DNA of 64,000 nt from Bacteroidota bacterium (GCA_016711825.1 JADJSG010000006.1:248001-312000); one strand, 5' to 3'. Shown: positions 20,901 through 26,152, counted from the first letter of the stretch. Numbers and translations are program-made. The notes: generated by a model from the letters alone, not told the origin.

Positions 20901-22142
20901 AACTTTTAAAGTATCAAGCATAAACTGGTTGTTACAAGGTGCATTTTTTTTGTAAGTCAACAAACTCATAGGTATATAGGGAGGATGTGTAATCACTACA
21001 CTTGCTGTACAGTTATTCGCATCTCTTACTGTAATAGTATAGGTATTTCCACCTGTAAGGCCTGTAAAAACATTCCCAGGACCATAAGTATTAGTTTGAC
21101 CTGGTCCAGCTGCTTTAAATTGATAAGGTGTTGTACCAAAAGTAGCCTTTGCGGTATCGTTATATTGGCCTGTACCGCAATTGACTGAAGTACCTAAAGT
21201 TAATGTAAGTGGATTGGGTACCGTAAACACAATTGTAGGCACCGTATTGGCTAGGTTACCACAAATATCCAAAAAGGGTTGAGGGAAAACACCCCCTGTA
21301 AGTGAAAGAGTATAAGTACCTGCGGCAAGGGCGACAGGAAAATCAATGACAACGGTATCAGTTACATTGCTATAATTAGCACCCGTAGCTGGGGCATTTA
21401 TACAACCAGGACAAGGTACCCCAGCCGTTGCAGTAAAGATAGGGTTACCAGTAATATTAAAATCAGTTGCTTGTATTTGACTACATCTGATGGGCTTTGT
21501 CATTTTAACTTTCAGCTGAGTAACAGGGTTACAAGCATTAAAAGGTACAATTGAACCTAACGCTGGTGCCACATTATCTGTTAAGTTAGCTGTAGTACCT
21601 GCAAAGTTTATATTAAAACCCGTTGTTACTGTACCCCCATTTCTACGGGCTACACCTAATATATATGTATTACCAGCTACTAAGGTAATGGTTGGCTCAA
21701 AGCCAAAAGCAGCGGCAGCTTGCACACCAGTACCACCAGCACCTGCTGTAGGATAGGCATTACACTCCACTAAATTACCTGCTGAGAGAGAACCGCAACC
21801 TGAAACGGTGATATCCCACATAGCCCAGTCTAAATCGGACGCTAAATCATTACCAATAATGGCAAAATTTAAGGCCCCACCTGTAAAGCATTTAAATCTA
21901 AAAAACACCCAGTTTGGGGTATAAGTAAAAGTACCACCTAATGCACCCGCACAAGTTCCAGCTCCACCTGGGTTAACGTTGTAAGGGGCTGTAGTGCTAT
22001 ACGATGGCGCAATACTTACTGTTGCAGTACCACAAATAGGCAAAGCATTACAAGGCGTCTGGCTCTCGCACTGATTATTTAAAACTTGTGCATTTAATTG
22101 AAAACTAACAATAAGTAAAATAGCGGTAATAATTCTTTTCAT
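5931..22142 (-). CDS. giant SprB-repeat adhesin with T9SS type B sorting domain
   Basis: A 5,403-residue secreted surface protein. It has a signal peptide (MKRIITAILLIVSFQLNAQ) and an N-terminal region to about residue 330 with no family I can name, which includes a segment resembling Ig-like domains of other Bacteroidota adhesins. Then come roughly 60 SprB-type modules of about 80 residues, with the signature GTYTVTVTDANxCT and conserved GGTPxY turns. The last ~95 residues are a type B sorting domain (gliding motility-associated C-terminal type), recognisable by FIPNAFSPNGDNNNDEFKVF, YDRWGQKLW and GWDGTVDG. The family is known for cell-surface adhesion and, in gliding species, as SprB-like motility adhesin. 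Whether this cell glides is not shown. The first SprB modules are diverse, the middle ones nearly identical. Most modules carry four cysteines instead of two. The long leader and its own terminator make it monocistronic. Confidence 0.95.
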   Translation of the reverse strand: MKRIITAILLIVSFQLNAQVLNNQCESQTPCNALPICGTATVSIAPSYSTTAPYNVNPGGAGTCAGALGGTFTYTPNWVFFRFKCFTGGALNFAIIGNDLASDLDWAMWDITVSGCGSLSAGNLVECNAYPTAGAGGTGVQAAAAFGFEPTITLVAGNTYILGVARRNGGTVTTGFNINFAGTTANLTDNVAPALGSIVPFNACNPVTQLKVKMTKPIRCSQIQATDFNITGNPIFTATAGVPCPGCINAPATGANYSNVTDTVVIDFPVALAAGTYTLSLTGGVFPQPFLDICGNLANTVPTIVFTVPNPLTLTLGTSVNCGTGQYNDTAKATFGTTPYQFKAAGPGQTNTYGPGNVFTGLTGGNTYTITVRDANNCTASVVITHPPYIPMSLLTYKKNAPCNNQFMLDTLKVTQVNGGASPFTFSLASTPPGGAAGAILYAPGSWNNLLAGNYTITTTDAYGCTATATANIANPAVLTLPTPTSTNPTCFGDSTGTITCNATGGTAPVNNYVISPSYPNTVISGINNNIFSNLPGPGTYTIVVTDANGCTASNTRILSTPSQIVIYTGNSPASKINPTCTNPCGGSIIANATGGTGAKKFYKFPLVVPPNTYSDSVLVAGGSFLNLCAGTYTILAKDVQGCTSTATFVLALPSIPDLTVTAINPPPCNGGVGSIVTGVTGGTGPYTNLSYTFTPPTGGMTATASGVGGIVGTYNGVPVGVYTLTVTDVNNCKDSVLSVVMTQPTALVWNSTSTTNVLCNGANTGTASVNVTGGTGAITYTITPLGPQPNITGNFINLTAQCYTVTATDANLCTITSTFCITQPPALSVTIANIINVNCNPNCNGTAQATGAGGNPAYTYAISVPGVIDINTGAASALCAGTYTVTVTDANLCTATTTFTVSQPPVLSVAIANITNVSCNGLCDGTALANGAGGTPAYTYAISVPGVINANSGAITALCAGTYTVTVTDANLCTATTTFTVTQPPVLTASVSNITNVTCNALCNGTAQANASGGTPAYSYAINLPGVINVNTGAITALCAGIYTVTITDANLCTATTTFTVTEPPVLSVGVSNIINVTCNGLCNGSAQATGLGGTNPLSYSITAPGVINVNTGAATALCAGTYTVTVTDANLCTATSTFVVSQPAVLTANISNIVNVTCFGLCNGTAQASVAGGTPNYTYAITAPGVIDINTGAATALCAGTYTVTATDANLCTATTTFTVTQPLAVVANVSNITNVSCNGLCDGTAQAGAVGGTPGYTYAITAPGVIDINTGAITALCAGTYTVTVTDANNCTGTSTFTITEPNVLTITINTSTIPSCVPGCDGTATTITAGGTAAYAYSISGGAAIDALGNATNLCAATVYTITVTDANNCTATTTIQLTAPNAPTVTVSNITNVTCNGLCNGTAQANGVGGLNPLSYTITAPGVIDVNTGAITGLCAGTYTVTVTDANLCTGTTSFTITEPALLTVSMSNIIDATCNGLCNGSAQATGLGGTNPLSYTITAPGVIDVNTGAATALCAGTYTVTVTDGNLCTATTSFTINEPTAVVTTVTSSTNPTCIPGCDGEVTVSGSGGTGLIVFSIIPNAGIIQNPGGTFEGLCAGTNYVITGTDANGCTGTTNITLSTPNAPTASVSNITNVSCNGVCDGTAQAGAVGGTPGYTYAITAPGVIDINTGAITALCAGTYTVTVTDANNCTGTSTFTITEPNVLTVDINTTTPVSCVPGCDGTATTITAGGTAAYAYSISGGAAIDASGNATNLCAATVYTITVTDANNCTATTTIQLTAPNAPTVTVSNITNVTCNGLCNGTAQANGVGGLNPLSYTITAPGVIDVNTGAISGLCAGTYTVTVTDANLCTGTTSFTITEPTLLTVSMSNIIDATCNGLCNGSAQATGLGGTNPLSYTITAPGVIDVNTGAATALCAGTYTVTVTDGNLCTATTSFTINEPTAVLTTVTASTNPTCTPGCDGSVTVSGSGGTGLIVFSIIPNAGIIQNPAGTFTGLCAGTNYVITGTDANGCTGTTNISLSTPNAPTASVSNITNVSCNGVCDGTAQAGAVGGTPGYTFAITAPGVIDINTGAITALCAGSYTVTVTDANSCVGTTSFTVTEPNVLTVDINTTTPVSCVPGCDGTATTITAGGTAAYAYSISGGAAIDASGNATNLCAATVYTITVTDANNCTATTTIQLTAPNAPTVTVSNITNVTCNGLCNGTAQANGVGGLNPLSYTITAPGVIDVNTGAITGLCAGTYTVTVTDANLCTGTTSFTITEPALLTVSMSNIIDATCNGLCNGSAQATGLGGTNPLSYTITAPGVIDVNTGAATALCAGTYTVTVTDGNLCTATTSFTINEPTAVVTTVTASTNPTCTPGCDGSVTVSGSGGTGLIVFSIIPNAGIIQNPAGTFTGLCAGTNYVITGTDANGCTGTTNISLSTPNAPTASVSNITNVSCNGVCDGTAQAGAVGGTPGYTFAITAPGVIDINTGAITALCAGSYTVTVTDANSCVGTTSFTVTEPNVLTVDINTTTPVSCVPGCDGTATTITAGGTAAYAYSISGGAAIDASGNATNLCAATVYTITVTDANNCTGTTTIQLTAPNAPTVTVSNITNVTCNGLCNGTAQANGVGGLNPLSYTITAPGVIDVNTGAITGLCAGTYTVTVTDANLCTGTTSFTITEPTLLTVSMSNIIDATCNGLCNGSAQATGLGGTNPLSYTITAPGVIDVNTGAATALCAGTYTVTVTDGNLCTATTSFTINEPTAVVTTVTASTNPTCTPGCDGSVTVSGSGGTGLIVFSIIPNAGIIQNPAGTFTGLCAGTNYVITGTDANGCTGTTNISLSTPNAPTVSVSNITNVSCNGVCDGTAQAGAVGGTPGYTYAINAPGVIDINTGAITALCAGSYTVTVTDANSCVGTTSFTVTEPNVLTVDINTTTPVSCVPGCDGTATTITAGGTPAYAYSISGGAAIDVLGNATNLCSGITYTITVTDANNCTGTTTIQLTAPNAPTITINTTTPVSCVPGCDGTATTITAGGTPAYVYSISGGAAIDALGNATNLCSGITYTITVTDANNCTGTTTIQLTAPNAPTITINTTTPVTCVPGCDGTATTTTAGGTPAYVYSISGGAAIDALGNATNLCAGTVYTITVTDANACTGTTTIQLTAPNAPTITINTTTPVTCVPGCDGTATTITAGGTPAYVYSISGGATIDASGNATNLCAGTVYTITVTDANACTGTTTIQLIAPNAPTITINTTTPVTCVPGCDGTATTITVGGTPAYVYSISGGATIDALGNATNLCAGTVYTITVTDANACTGTTTIQLTAPNAPTITINTTTAPTCLPGCDGTATTITVGGTPAYVYSISGGATIDVLGNASNLCAGITYTITVTDANGCTGTTNISLSTPNAPTVSVSNITNVSCNGLCDGTAQAGAVGGTPGYAFAITAPGVIDINTGAITALCAGSYTVTVTDANSCVGTISFTVTEPNVLTVDINTTTPVSCVPGCDGTATTITAGGTPAYVYSISGGAAIDALGNATNLCAGTVYTITVTDANNCTGTTTIQLTAPNAPTISINTTTPVSCVPGCDGTATTITAGGTPAYAYSISGGAAIDVLGNATNLCSGITYTITVTDANNCTGTTTIQLTAPNAPTISINTTTPVSCVPGCDGTATTITAGGTPAYVYSISGGAAIDALGNATNLCSGITYTITVTDANNCTGTTTIQLTAPNAPTITINTTTPVSCVPGCDGTATTITAGGTPAYVYSISGGATIDALGNATNLCAGTVYTITVTDANACTGTTTIQLTAPNAPTITINTTTPVTCVPGCDGTATTITVGGTPAYVYSISGGATIDALGNATNLCAGTVYTITVTDANACTGTTTIQLIAPNAPTITINTTTPVTCVPGCDGTATTITVGGTPAYVYSISGGATIDALGNATNLCAGTVYTITVTDANACTGTTTIQLTAPNAPTITINTTTAPTCLPGCDGTATTITVGGTPAYVYSISGGATIDVLGNASNLCAGITYTITVTDANGCTGTTNISLSTPNAPTVSVSNITNVSCNGLCDGTAQAGAVGGTPGYAFAITAPGVIDINTGAITALCAGSYTVTVTDANSCVGTISFTVTEPNVLTVAINTTTPVSCVPGCDGTATTITAGGTAAYAYSISGGAAIDALGNATNLCSGITYTITVTDANNCTGTTTIQLNAPNAPTITINTTTPVSCVPGCDGTATTITVGGTPAYVYSISGGAAIDALGNATNLCSGITYTITVTDANNCTGTTTIQLTAPNAPTISINTTTAPTCVPGCDGTATTITVGGTPAYVYSISGGAAIDALGNATNLCDGITYTITVTDINGCTGTTTIQLTAPNAPTITINTTTAPTCVPGCDGTATTITAGGTPAFVYSISGGAAIDALGNATNLCAGTVYTITVTDANGCTGTTTIQLTAPNAPTISINTTTAPTCVPGCDGTATTITAGGTPAYAYSISGGAAIDALGNATNLCAGTVYTITVTDANGCTGTTTIQLTAPNAPTISINTTTAPTCVPGCDGTATTTTVGGTPAYVYSISGGATIDALGNATNLCAGTVYTITVTDANGCTGTTTIQLTTPASPTVSITSQTNVSCFGVCDGTLTVSGNGGVLPYSFTISPAGAQGPIGTFTGLCAGAYVVTITDANGCTGTVNATITEPNLLTIAVTAFTNVTVFGGNDGTITTLAAGGTPGYVYTINPNPVGAVQAPAGNFTNLIAGCYTITVTDANGCTATTSQCITEPPIGILTAVATNESCFGACDGTITSSITGGVAPFNFVLTPGNIGNATGFYTNLCAGTYTVTVTDANNNTTSTTATVGGPTQIVWNNAVATNVTCFGAGNGLINVAASGGVGLITYTITPLGPQTNINGVFSALTAQCYTVTATDINGCTSTTSLCVTEPGPLSLGAALVQDNSCFGGSNGTITINAIGGNPLPNYTYVLTPGAQTNTNGLFTGLGAGTYTVTVTDGSGCTASTVGIVVGQPASIVFNTVNLHEVYCYGQATGSIAVVASGGTGGILFSITPNATQFPLGFFKDLAAGNYVITATDANGCTVTTQATITQNPALTITSLSIVEPICAYDSTGVISVTATGGTAPIVYSLNNGIPQLTGTFTGLVIDMYKITLIDNLGCSKDTMIQLSGPTLVGATLQIEDTKCIDSKDGRVYVVGTGGRGGYKYYITPGLNINKTGNFYDLAAGTYTLRVVDTVGCEYMTVFTINPPANPLGNTMTKQDLGCYGKGNEGSATANVFGGQPPYVYQWSTSPVQTTAQAGTLYFGWYNVLIADANGCEYRDSVYIEEGPCCDVSFIPNAFSPNGDNNNDEFKVFSTAGIELIQLEVYDRWGQKLWSTSDYRRGWDGTVDGKEASVATYFYVFRYTCTRDGNTYIRKGDVTLIR
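8395..13680 (-). repeat. tandem array of exactly 240-bp coding modules
   Basis: The module boundary (GTGCAA/GTACAG then xxGTTTGCATC on the plus strand) recurs at 8400, 8640, 8880 and so on to 13680. That gives 22 consecutive intervals of exactly 240 bp with no indel, corresponding to residues about 2821-4581 of the adhesin. A variant module, recognised by GCCTACACAA, occurs at 9840, 11760 and 13440. It divides the array into superblocks of eight and seven modules. Confidence 0.92.
13435..18258 (-). repeat. four exact 1,206-bp higher-order repeats (five modules each)
   Basis: Equivalent positions fall at 13435, 14641, 15847, 17053 and 18259, a constant spacing of 1,206 bp (402 residues). Each unit holds five different SprB modules in the same order (for example, those starting TVTVSNITNVTC, LLTVSMSNIIDATC, AVVTTVTASTNPTC and TASVSNITNVSC). 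Copies differ by only scattered substitutions. This corresponds to residues about 1295-2903 of the protein. Confidence 0.92.
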
Positions 22143-22189
22143 ATCTAGTGTGTTACACGTAAAAAAATGTTAAAATCTTTTTAGATTGG

Positions 22190-22197
22190 TAAAAATA
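22190..22197 (-). promoter_or_regulatory. candidate -7 element of the giant adhesin gene
   Basis: Minus-strand TATTTTTA, one base off TAnnTTTG, lies 48 bp before the ATG and would give a leader of about 40 nt. Confidence 0.3.
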
Positions 22198-22240
22198 GGA
22201 CGAAATGTTATTCGAGACAAACTCTTTTTGTCATTTTATT

Positions 22241-22999
22241 TCAATATTTTGATAGCAAGAGTTCTTCCCCATCAAAAATTGCATAAGTATTAAAGGAAAT
22301 CCAATCACCAAGATTTACAAACAAGCATTCATTTGTGATTTGCTTTACAAGGGGGATATGTCTATGGCCAAAAATAAAAAAATCAATTTTGCTGGTTTTT
22401 AGATAGTCATTTGCATAAAGGATTTGATATTCTTTGTTATCTTCCTTCATAGCAAGATCTTGGTATTTATGTTTTGGCCCTAAACGGCTAAAATAATCTG
22501 CAAGACGAAGTCCAATATCGGGGTGTAATTGCCTATATAAAAACTGACTCAAAGGATGCTGAATGATTGATTTCATGAGTCGGTATTTTTTCTCTTTTGA
22601 ACAAAGACCGTCACCATGCGCCAAATGAAATAATTTATCGTTTATTTTAAAGGTTTGTGGCTTTTTGTAAACAATTGCATTGAATTCTTGTTCAAAATAG
22701 CCATGCATCCAAAGGTCATGATTGCCTGTAAATACAATGATTTGGATGCCTTCATCTGCAAGATTGGCTAGTTTGCCCAAAAAACGAATACTTCCTTTAG
22801 GCACTACTCTTTTATATTCCATCCATGAATCAAATAAATCACCCATCAAAAAAATTACTTGTGCATCGGTGCGTACTTTATCAAGCCATGCACAAATTTG
22901 TATTTCACGCGTTCGGGTTGCGTTATAATCAGGTATGCCGAAATGAAAATCGGATGCAAAATATATTTTTTTCCCTTGTTCTAATCTAATTTCTTGCAT
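22241..22999 (-). CDS. LpxH-like UDP-2,3-diacylglucosamine diphosphatase / metallophosphoesterase
   Basis: Calcineurin-like binuclear metallophosphoesterase of 252 residues. The five metal-binding blocks are in order: DFHFG (D17, H19), GDLFDSW (D54), GNHDLW (N93, H94), HGDG (H128) and GHRH (211-214). This arrangement and length match the LpxH-type enzymes that cleave UDP-2,3-diacylglucosamine to lipid X in lipid A synthesis, and Bacteroidota carry homologues of this type. The substrate is inferred by family. A -7-like element lies only about 11 bp upstream of the ATG. It reads in the same direction as the adhesin but is probably a separate unit. Confidence 0.85.
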   Translation of the reverse strand: MQEIRLEQGKKIYFASDFHFGIPDYNATRTREIQICAWLDKVRTDAQVIFLMGDLFDSWMEYKRVVPKGSIRFLGKLANLADEGIQIIVFTGNHDLWMHGYFEQEFNAIVYKKPQTFKINDKLFHLAHGDGLCSKEKKYRLMKSIIQHPLSQFLYRQLHPDIGLRLADYFSRLGPKHKYQDLAMKEDNKEYQILYANDYLKTSKIDFFIFGHRHIPLVKQITNECLFVNLGDWISFNTYAIFDGEELLLSKY

Positions 23000-23009
23000 G
23001 TGGCAAGTG

Positions 23010-23017
23010 TAAAAGTA
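23010..23017 (-). promoter_or_regulatory. candidate -7 element of the LpxH-like gene
   Basis: Minus-strand TACTTTTA lies 11 bp upstream of the ATG. If used, the mRNA leader would be only a few nucleotides. Confidence 0.35.
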
Positions 23018-23238
23018 ATATTATTTGGTGTAGATACAACATCTGGTAATTTATAACAATCAACAAAATGGTTTCGTACTGTAACAGTTTACAATATTTG
23101 CTATTCCGGATGAAAGATCACAACAGCTAGGTAAATATCATTATTGATTATATGAAAAATATTTCCTCCAATTTATTTAAGCAAATAAACATTGGCATTG
23201 CAGGCAACTTTTTAAAGTGAAATATTATTATTTATGAG

Positions 23239-23246
23239 TAGTTTTG
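23239..23246 (+). promoter_or_regulatory. -7 element of the FtsX-type permease gene
   Basis: TAGTTTTG is a perfect TAnnTTTG. It contains the upstream TTG that could otherwise be taken as a start codon and ends 9 bp before the ATG at 23256, which therefore is the more likely start. Confidence 0.5.
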
Positions 23247-23255
23247 AAAAAGTAT

Positions 23256-24482
23256 ATGAGATGGAGAGATATAATATTGCTTTCGCGAAGTGCTATGAAA
23301 GGTAATCGATTGCGGACTAACCTTACAATTGCCATTATAGCAGTGGGTATTACTGCACTTATTAGTATATTGACTGTAATCGAAGTACTTAAATGGAATA
23401 TATACAATAACCTAAATGGGATGGGAGCTAATACCTTCACATTGATGAGTAATAAAAATGCCCAAAAGAAAAATGCCTCTAAAACCCCGATGAGTTTATT
23501 GACTTTGGAGGAAGTAAAGAACTTTAAAGCTAAATATCGTTTTCCGAGTATTATCAGTATTTCATATATGGCTGACAATAACGCCATGATTCAACATGGT
23601 AAAAAGAAAACCAATCCGAATGTAATCGTGATGGGTGGTGATGCCGATTACATGCGGGTGAGTGCAACCAATATGCTGGCAGGTAGAAATTTTAATACTC
23701 GTGAAGAAAGCGGCAATACCAATGTTTGTTTGTTGGGTTATGGCATCGCAAAAAAAATCTTTACTAAAGCTTCCCGCGCTGAGAATGCCCTTATTACTAT
23801 AGGAAATAATCCTTACAGGGTATTAGGGGTGATGGAAAGCAAAGGCGCCAGTTTAATCAACCGGATGGATAATATGGTTATCATACCAATATTAAATGCA
23901 CAAAAAAATTATGGCATGACAGGCAAATCGTGTGTGATCAGTGTATTGGTGGATGGCATGAAAAATATTGACTTTGCCATGGGTGAAGCTGAAGGCTTAA
24001 TGCGTAGTATTAAAAAACTGGCTACTGGAAAAACAAATAATTTTGTCATTAATAAAAATGATGAGCTTGCCAATACGCTTATTAGCAATATAAAATATGT
24101 CACTTTATCTGCAAGTGTGATTGGTTTTATTACTTTATTGGGTGCAGCTATAGGATTGATGAATATCATGCTGGTGTCGGTTGCAGAACGAACACGTGAA
24201 ATAGGATTATCAAAATCGGTAGGTGCTAATAATGCAGTCATCTTTCGTCAATTTCTTATTGAGGCAATACTTATCAGTTTAACGGGTGGGGTATTGGGCA
24301 TTTTAATAGGGATTGGAATTGGCAATATACTGTCTATCATTTTTGGTTCTCCATTTGTCATCCCCTGGATATGGATATTCACTGGCTTTATTATTTGTAT
24401 TTTAGTAGGCTTATCTGCAGGTGTTTACCCTGCCCTGAAAGCTTCAAGGCTCAACCCGATAGAAAGTTTAAGATATGAATAA
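23256..24482 (+). CDS. MacB/FtsX-type ABC transporter permease
   Basis: Inner-membrane permease of 408 residues. It has a membrane segment near residues 25-45, a periplasmic MacB-like domain (about 50-270) and three C-terminal membrane segments. The FtsX core motif AAIGLMNIMLVSVAERTREIGLSKSVGA is clear, as is the ending GVYPALKASRLNPIESLRYE typical of MacB-like permeases. The frame extends back to a TTG at 23244. I chose the ATG at 23256 because the TTG lies inside a perfect -7 element. No ATPase gene is adjacent, although these permeases need one, so the partner must be encoded elsewhere. Possible roles are lipoprotein or peptide export; the substrate is unknown. Confidence 0.9.
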   Translation: MRWRDIILLSRSAMKGNRLRTNLTIAIIAVGITALISILTVIEVLKWNIYNNLNGMGANTFTLMSNKNAQKKNASKTPMSLLTLEEVKNFKAKYRFPSIISISYMADNNAMIQHGKKKTNPNVIVMGGDADYMRVSATNMLAGRNFNTREESGNTNVCLLGYGIAKKIFTKASRAENALITIGNNPYRVLGVMESKGASLINRMDNMVIIPILNAQKNYGMTGKSCVISVLVDGMKNIDFAMGEAEGLMRSIKKLATGKTNNFVINKNDELANTLISNIKYVTLSASVIGFITLLGAAIGLMNIMLVSVAERTREIGLSKSVGANNAVIFRQFLIEAILISLTGGVLGILIGIGIGNILSIIFGSPFVIPWIWIFTGFIICILVGLSAGVYPALKASRLNPIESLRYE

Positions 24483-25110
24483 TAGGTGTATTGTAAAATG
24501 AAAACAGCTTAGTAATACAGACTTGATATAAAAAACAGATAAAAATTGCTTGTTTATATTGGACTTTTTCATTTACACTGAAAGACAGGAATACCCACGA
24601 TTGAGAAACCTGTTTCATTAAATCCAGATTTTGCAGTCAAAAACAATTAAGAGCCAAAACTGCTGCAAACACAAGCATTTGAAACAGCGACACCTGATAG
24701 AAAATAAAATTACAAAAAGCAAAGTTTTAATGTGCAGGGCATACCACCGATAAGCTTTAGACTGCCAAATAAATGTATTGGGTATCGTGTGATTTTCATT
24801 TCAATATAGATAACCCAAATAAAGTTGTCAAATAATACCGATGTAAAATAAGGATTATTCCTTTGATTGTTTCACTTCATAATATTAAACATACTTTCAA
24901 TCGGCAGTTACCAATGTGACTTATAAAATATTGATATCTATACTAAATCACATTGTTATAGCAACTTGTATTGCGGCAAGGATAGTAGTGGAAAGCCCGC
25001 ACCATGCGCTTCGCATGGGTGGACTTGAAACGAATAGCCTGTGTGCCGCCCAAAAAAAGGAACACACTAATCATTTAGGAATACCAAATAAAATCTATTG
25101 ACCTATCCAT
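24483..25110. other. 628-bp intergenic region holding one structured element
   Basis: AT-rich except for the hairpin element at about 24973-25049. A 61-codon frame across the element has no protein-like features and is not called. Nothing else was recognised. Confidence 0.5.
24973..25049 (+). ncRNA. structured intergenic element, possible repeated RNA/REP-like motif
   Basis: An outer stem pairs GCGGCA (24973-24978) with TGCCGC (25044-25049), and AGG/CCT pairs lie just inside it. The centre holds a perfect hairpin CCATGCG-CTT-CGCATGG. The segment between, AGGATAGTAGTGGAAAGCCC, resembles text I associate with repeated structured intergenic elements of Bacteroidota (Flavo-1-like), but this is from memory and untested. 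It is GC-richer than its surroundings. The strand is assumed. Confidence 0.4.
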
Positions 25111-26001
25111 TTACTCTTTAACCACTGTAGCGCTCATTATATCCTGGTTACCGATGTTACGAACGGCAACGATATATAATCCTTTTGGATAAGAACCTGA
25201 ATTTTCAAGATGTACATAATTATTGCCTTCTTTAAAACCATAAGCTTGTTTATGCAATACTCGTCCTGAAAAGTCATACACTTCTATAAAGCCAGTCCAA
25301 TTATTGACAGATTGCACACTAATGTGAAAATGTTCTACATATGGATTTGGTAATAATGTTAAGGTGTTTTTTGTAATCTTGATATCATTATAAGCTAAAC
25401 GAACAGGGGTATACTTAATCGCGTTGTTTTGGTCGGTAATTTTTACACGATAATAAACAAAAGGATCGGTGCCCATATCATCCATATAACTATAGGTAGA
25501 AGGTATATGGTTTGCATTCATATCTACCACATCAGAAAAATCAGTGGCATTGGTACTTTTTTGCAAAGTAAAATGTACTAAATTCTCTTCTTTTTCGGTT
25601 TTCCATTCTACTTTACAGATACCCTTGTAAACGGTTGCTGTAATGTATTTCAATTCGATGGGTAAGGCTCCATTAACGGTAATAGAACCTGACATACCTG
25701 CTCCATGCACGGCACATAGGTAACCGTAATTGCCTGTCATTGTAAATGTTTTAGAAAAAGACCAAGGTGGACCAGCAGGTGCTCCAGATGTAAAGCCTTC
25801 AGGATTTCCGGGAAAAGAACCCAATGAGCCATCTACATTGTGAAAACCGCCGACATTATCCCATTGCACAATATCGCCTTGGTTAATGACTAAGTTGGGT
25901 GGTGTAAAGGAAAAATTGGTAACGGTAACATTGTAAATAGCCTGAGCACTTGCAGTAAGTGAAAAAGCCATCATCAATAAAAAGTGTAAAAAATGTTTCA
26001 T
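25111..26001 (-). CDS. secreted cupredoxin-domain protein with T9SS type A tail
   Basis: The 296-residue secreted protein has a signal peptide (to about residue 20, ending TASAQ), a plastocyanin/azurin-like domain (about 22-112) and a C-terminal type A sorting domain (about 215-296, with LLPNPYVEHF). Copper ligands are all visible: H54 in GFHNVDG, then C96, H99 and M103 in YLCAVHGAGM. This is a type 1 blue-copper site expected to carry single electrons. A middle fibronectin-like region (about 115-210) links the two. Its redox partner is unknown. The sorting tail suggests surface display or release rather than a periplasmic location, which is unusual for a cupredoxin. Confidence 0.88.
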   Translation of the reverse strand: MKHFLHFLLMMAFSLTASAQAIYNVTVTNFSFTPPNLVINQGDIVQWDNVGGFHNVDGSLGSFPGNPEGFTSGAPAGPPWSFSKTFTMTGNYGYLCAVHGAGMSGSITVNGALPIELKYITATVYKGICKVEWKTEKEENLVHFTLQKSTNATDFSDVVDMNANHIPSTYSYMDDMGTDPFVYYRVKITDQNNAIKYTPVRLAYNDIKITKNTLTLLPNPYVEHFHISVQSVNNWTGFIEVYDFSGRVLHKQAYGFKEGNNYVHLENSGSYPKGLYIVAVRNIGNQDIMSATVVKE

Positions 26002-26060
26002 AAGCTTTAATTTTTAATTGTGAATAAAGAGCATTTAGCAAGTATTTTTAAAAAGCAACA

Positions 26061-26068
26061 TAAAGATA
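26061..26068 (-). promoter_or_regulatory. candidate -7 element of the cupredoxin gene
   Basis: Minus-strand TATCTTTA, the same variant seen before glyA and the cobalamin adenosyltransferase gene, lies about 60 bp upstream of the ATG. Confidence 0.3.
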
Positions 26069-26120
26069 TAAACCTATTTAACATTTTTGCAACATTTTTA
26101 CATTTTTTTTTAAAATAAAA

Positions 26121-26152
26121 AAACGGGTTGTCAATAAACTGACAACCCGTTT
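26121..26152 (-). terminator. intrinsic terminator of rpsA
   Basis: A perfect 13-bp inverted repeat (26121-26133 with 26140-26152) has loop ATAAAC and core ACGGGTTGTCA. A T-rich run follows on the minus strand. It sits 22 bp past the rpsA stop. Confidence 0.9.

Noticed and set aside
24916..25101. 61-codon plus-strand frame in the intergenic region
   Set aside because: It runs through the structured hairpin element and has a composition of structural DNA, not a protein. There is no family resemblance.
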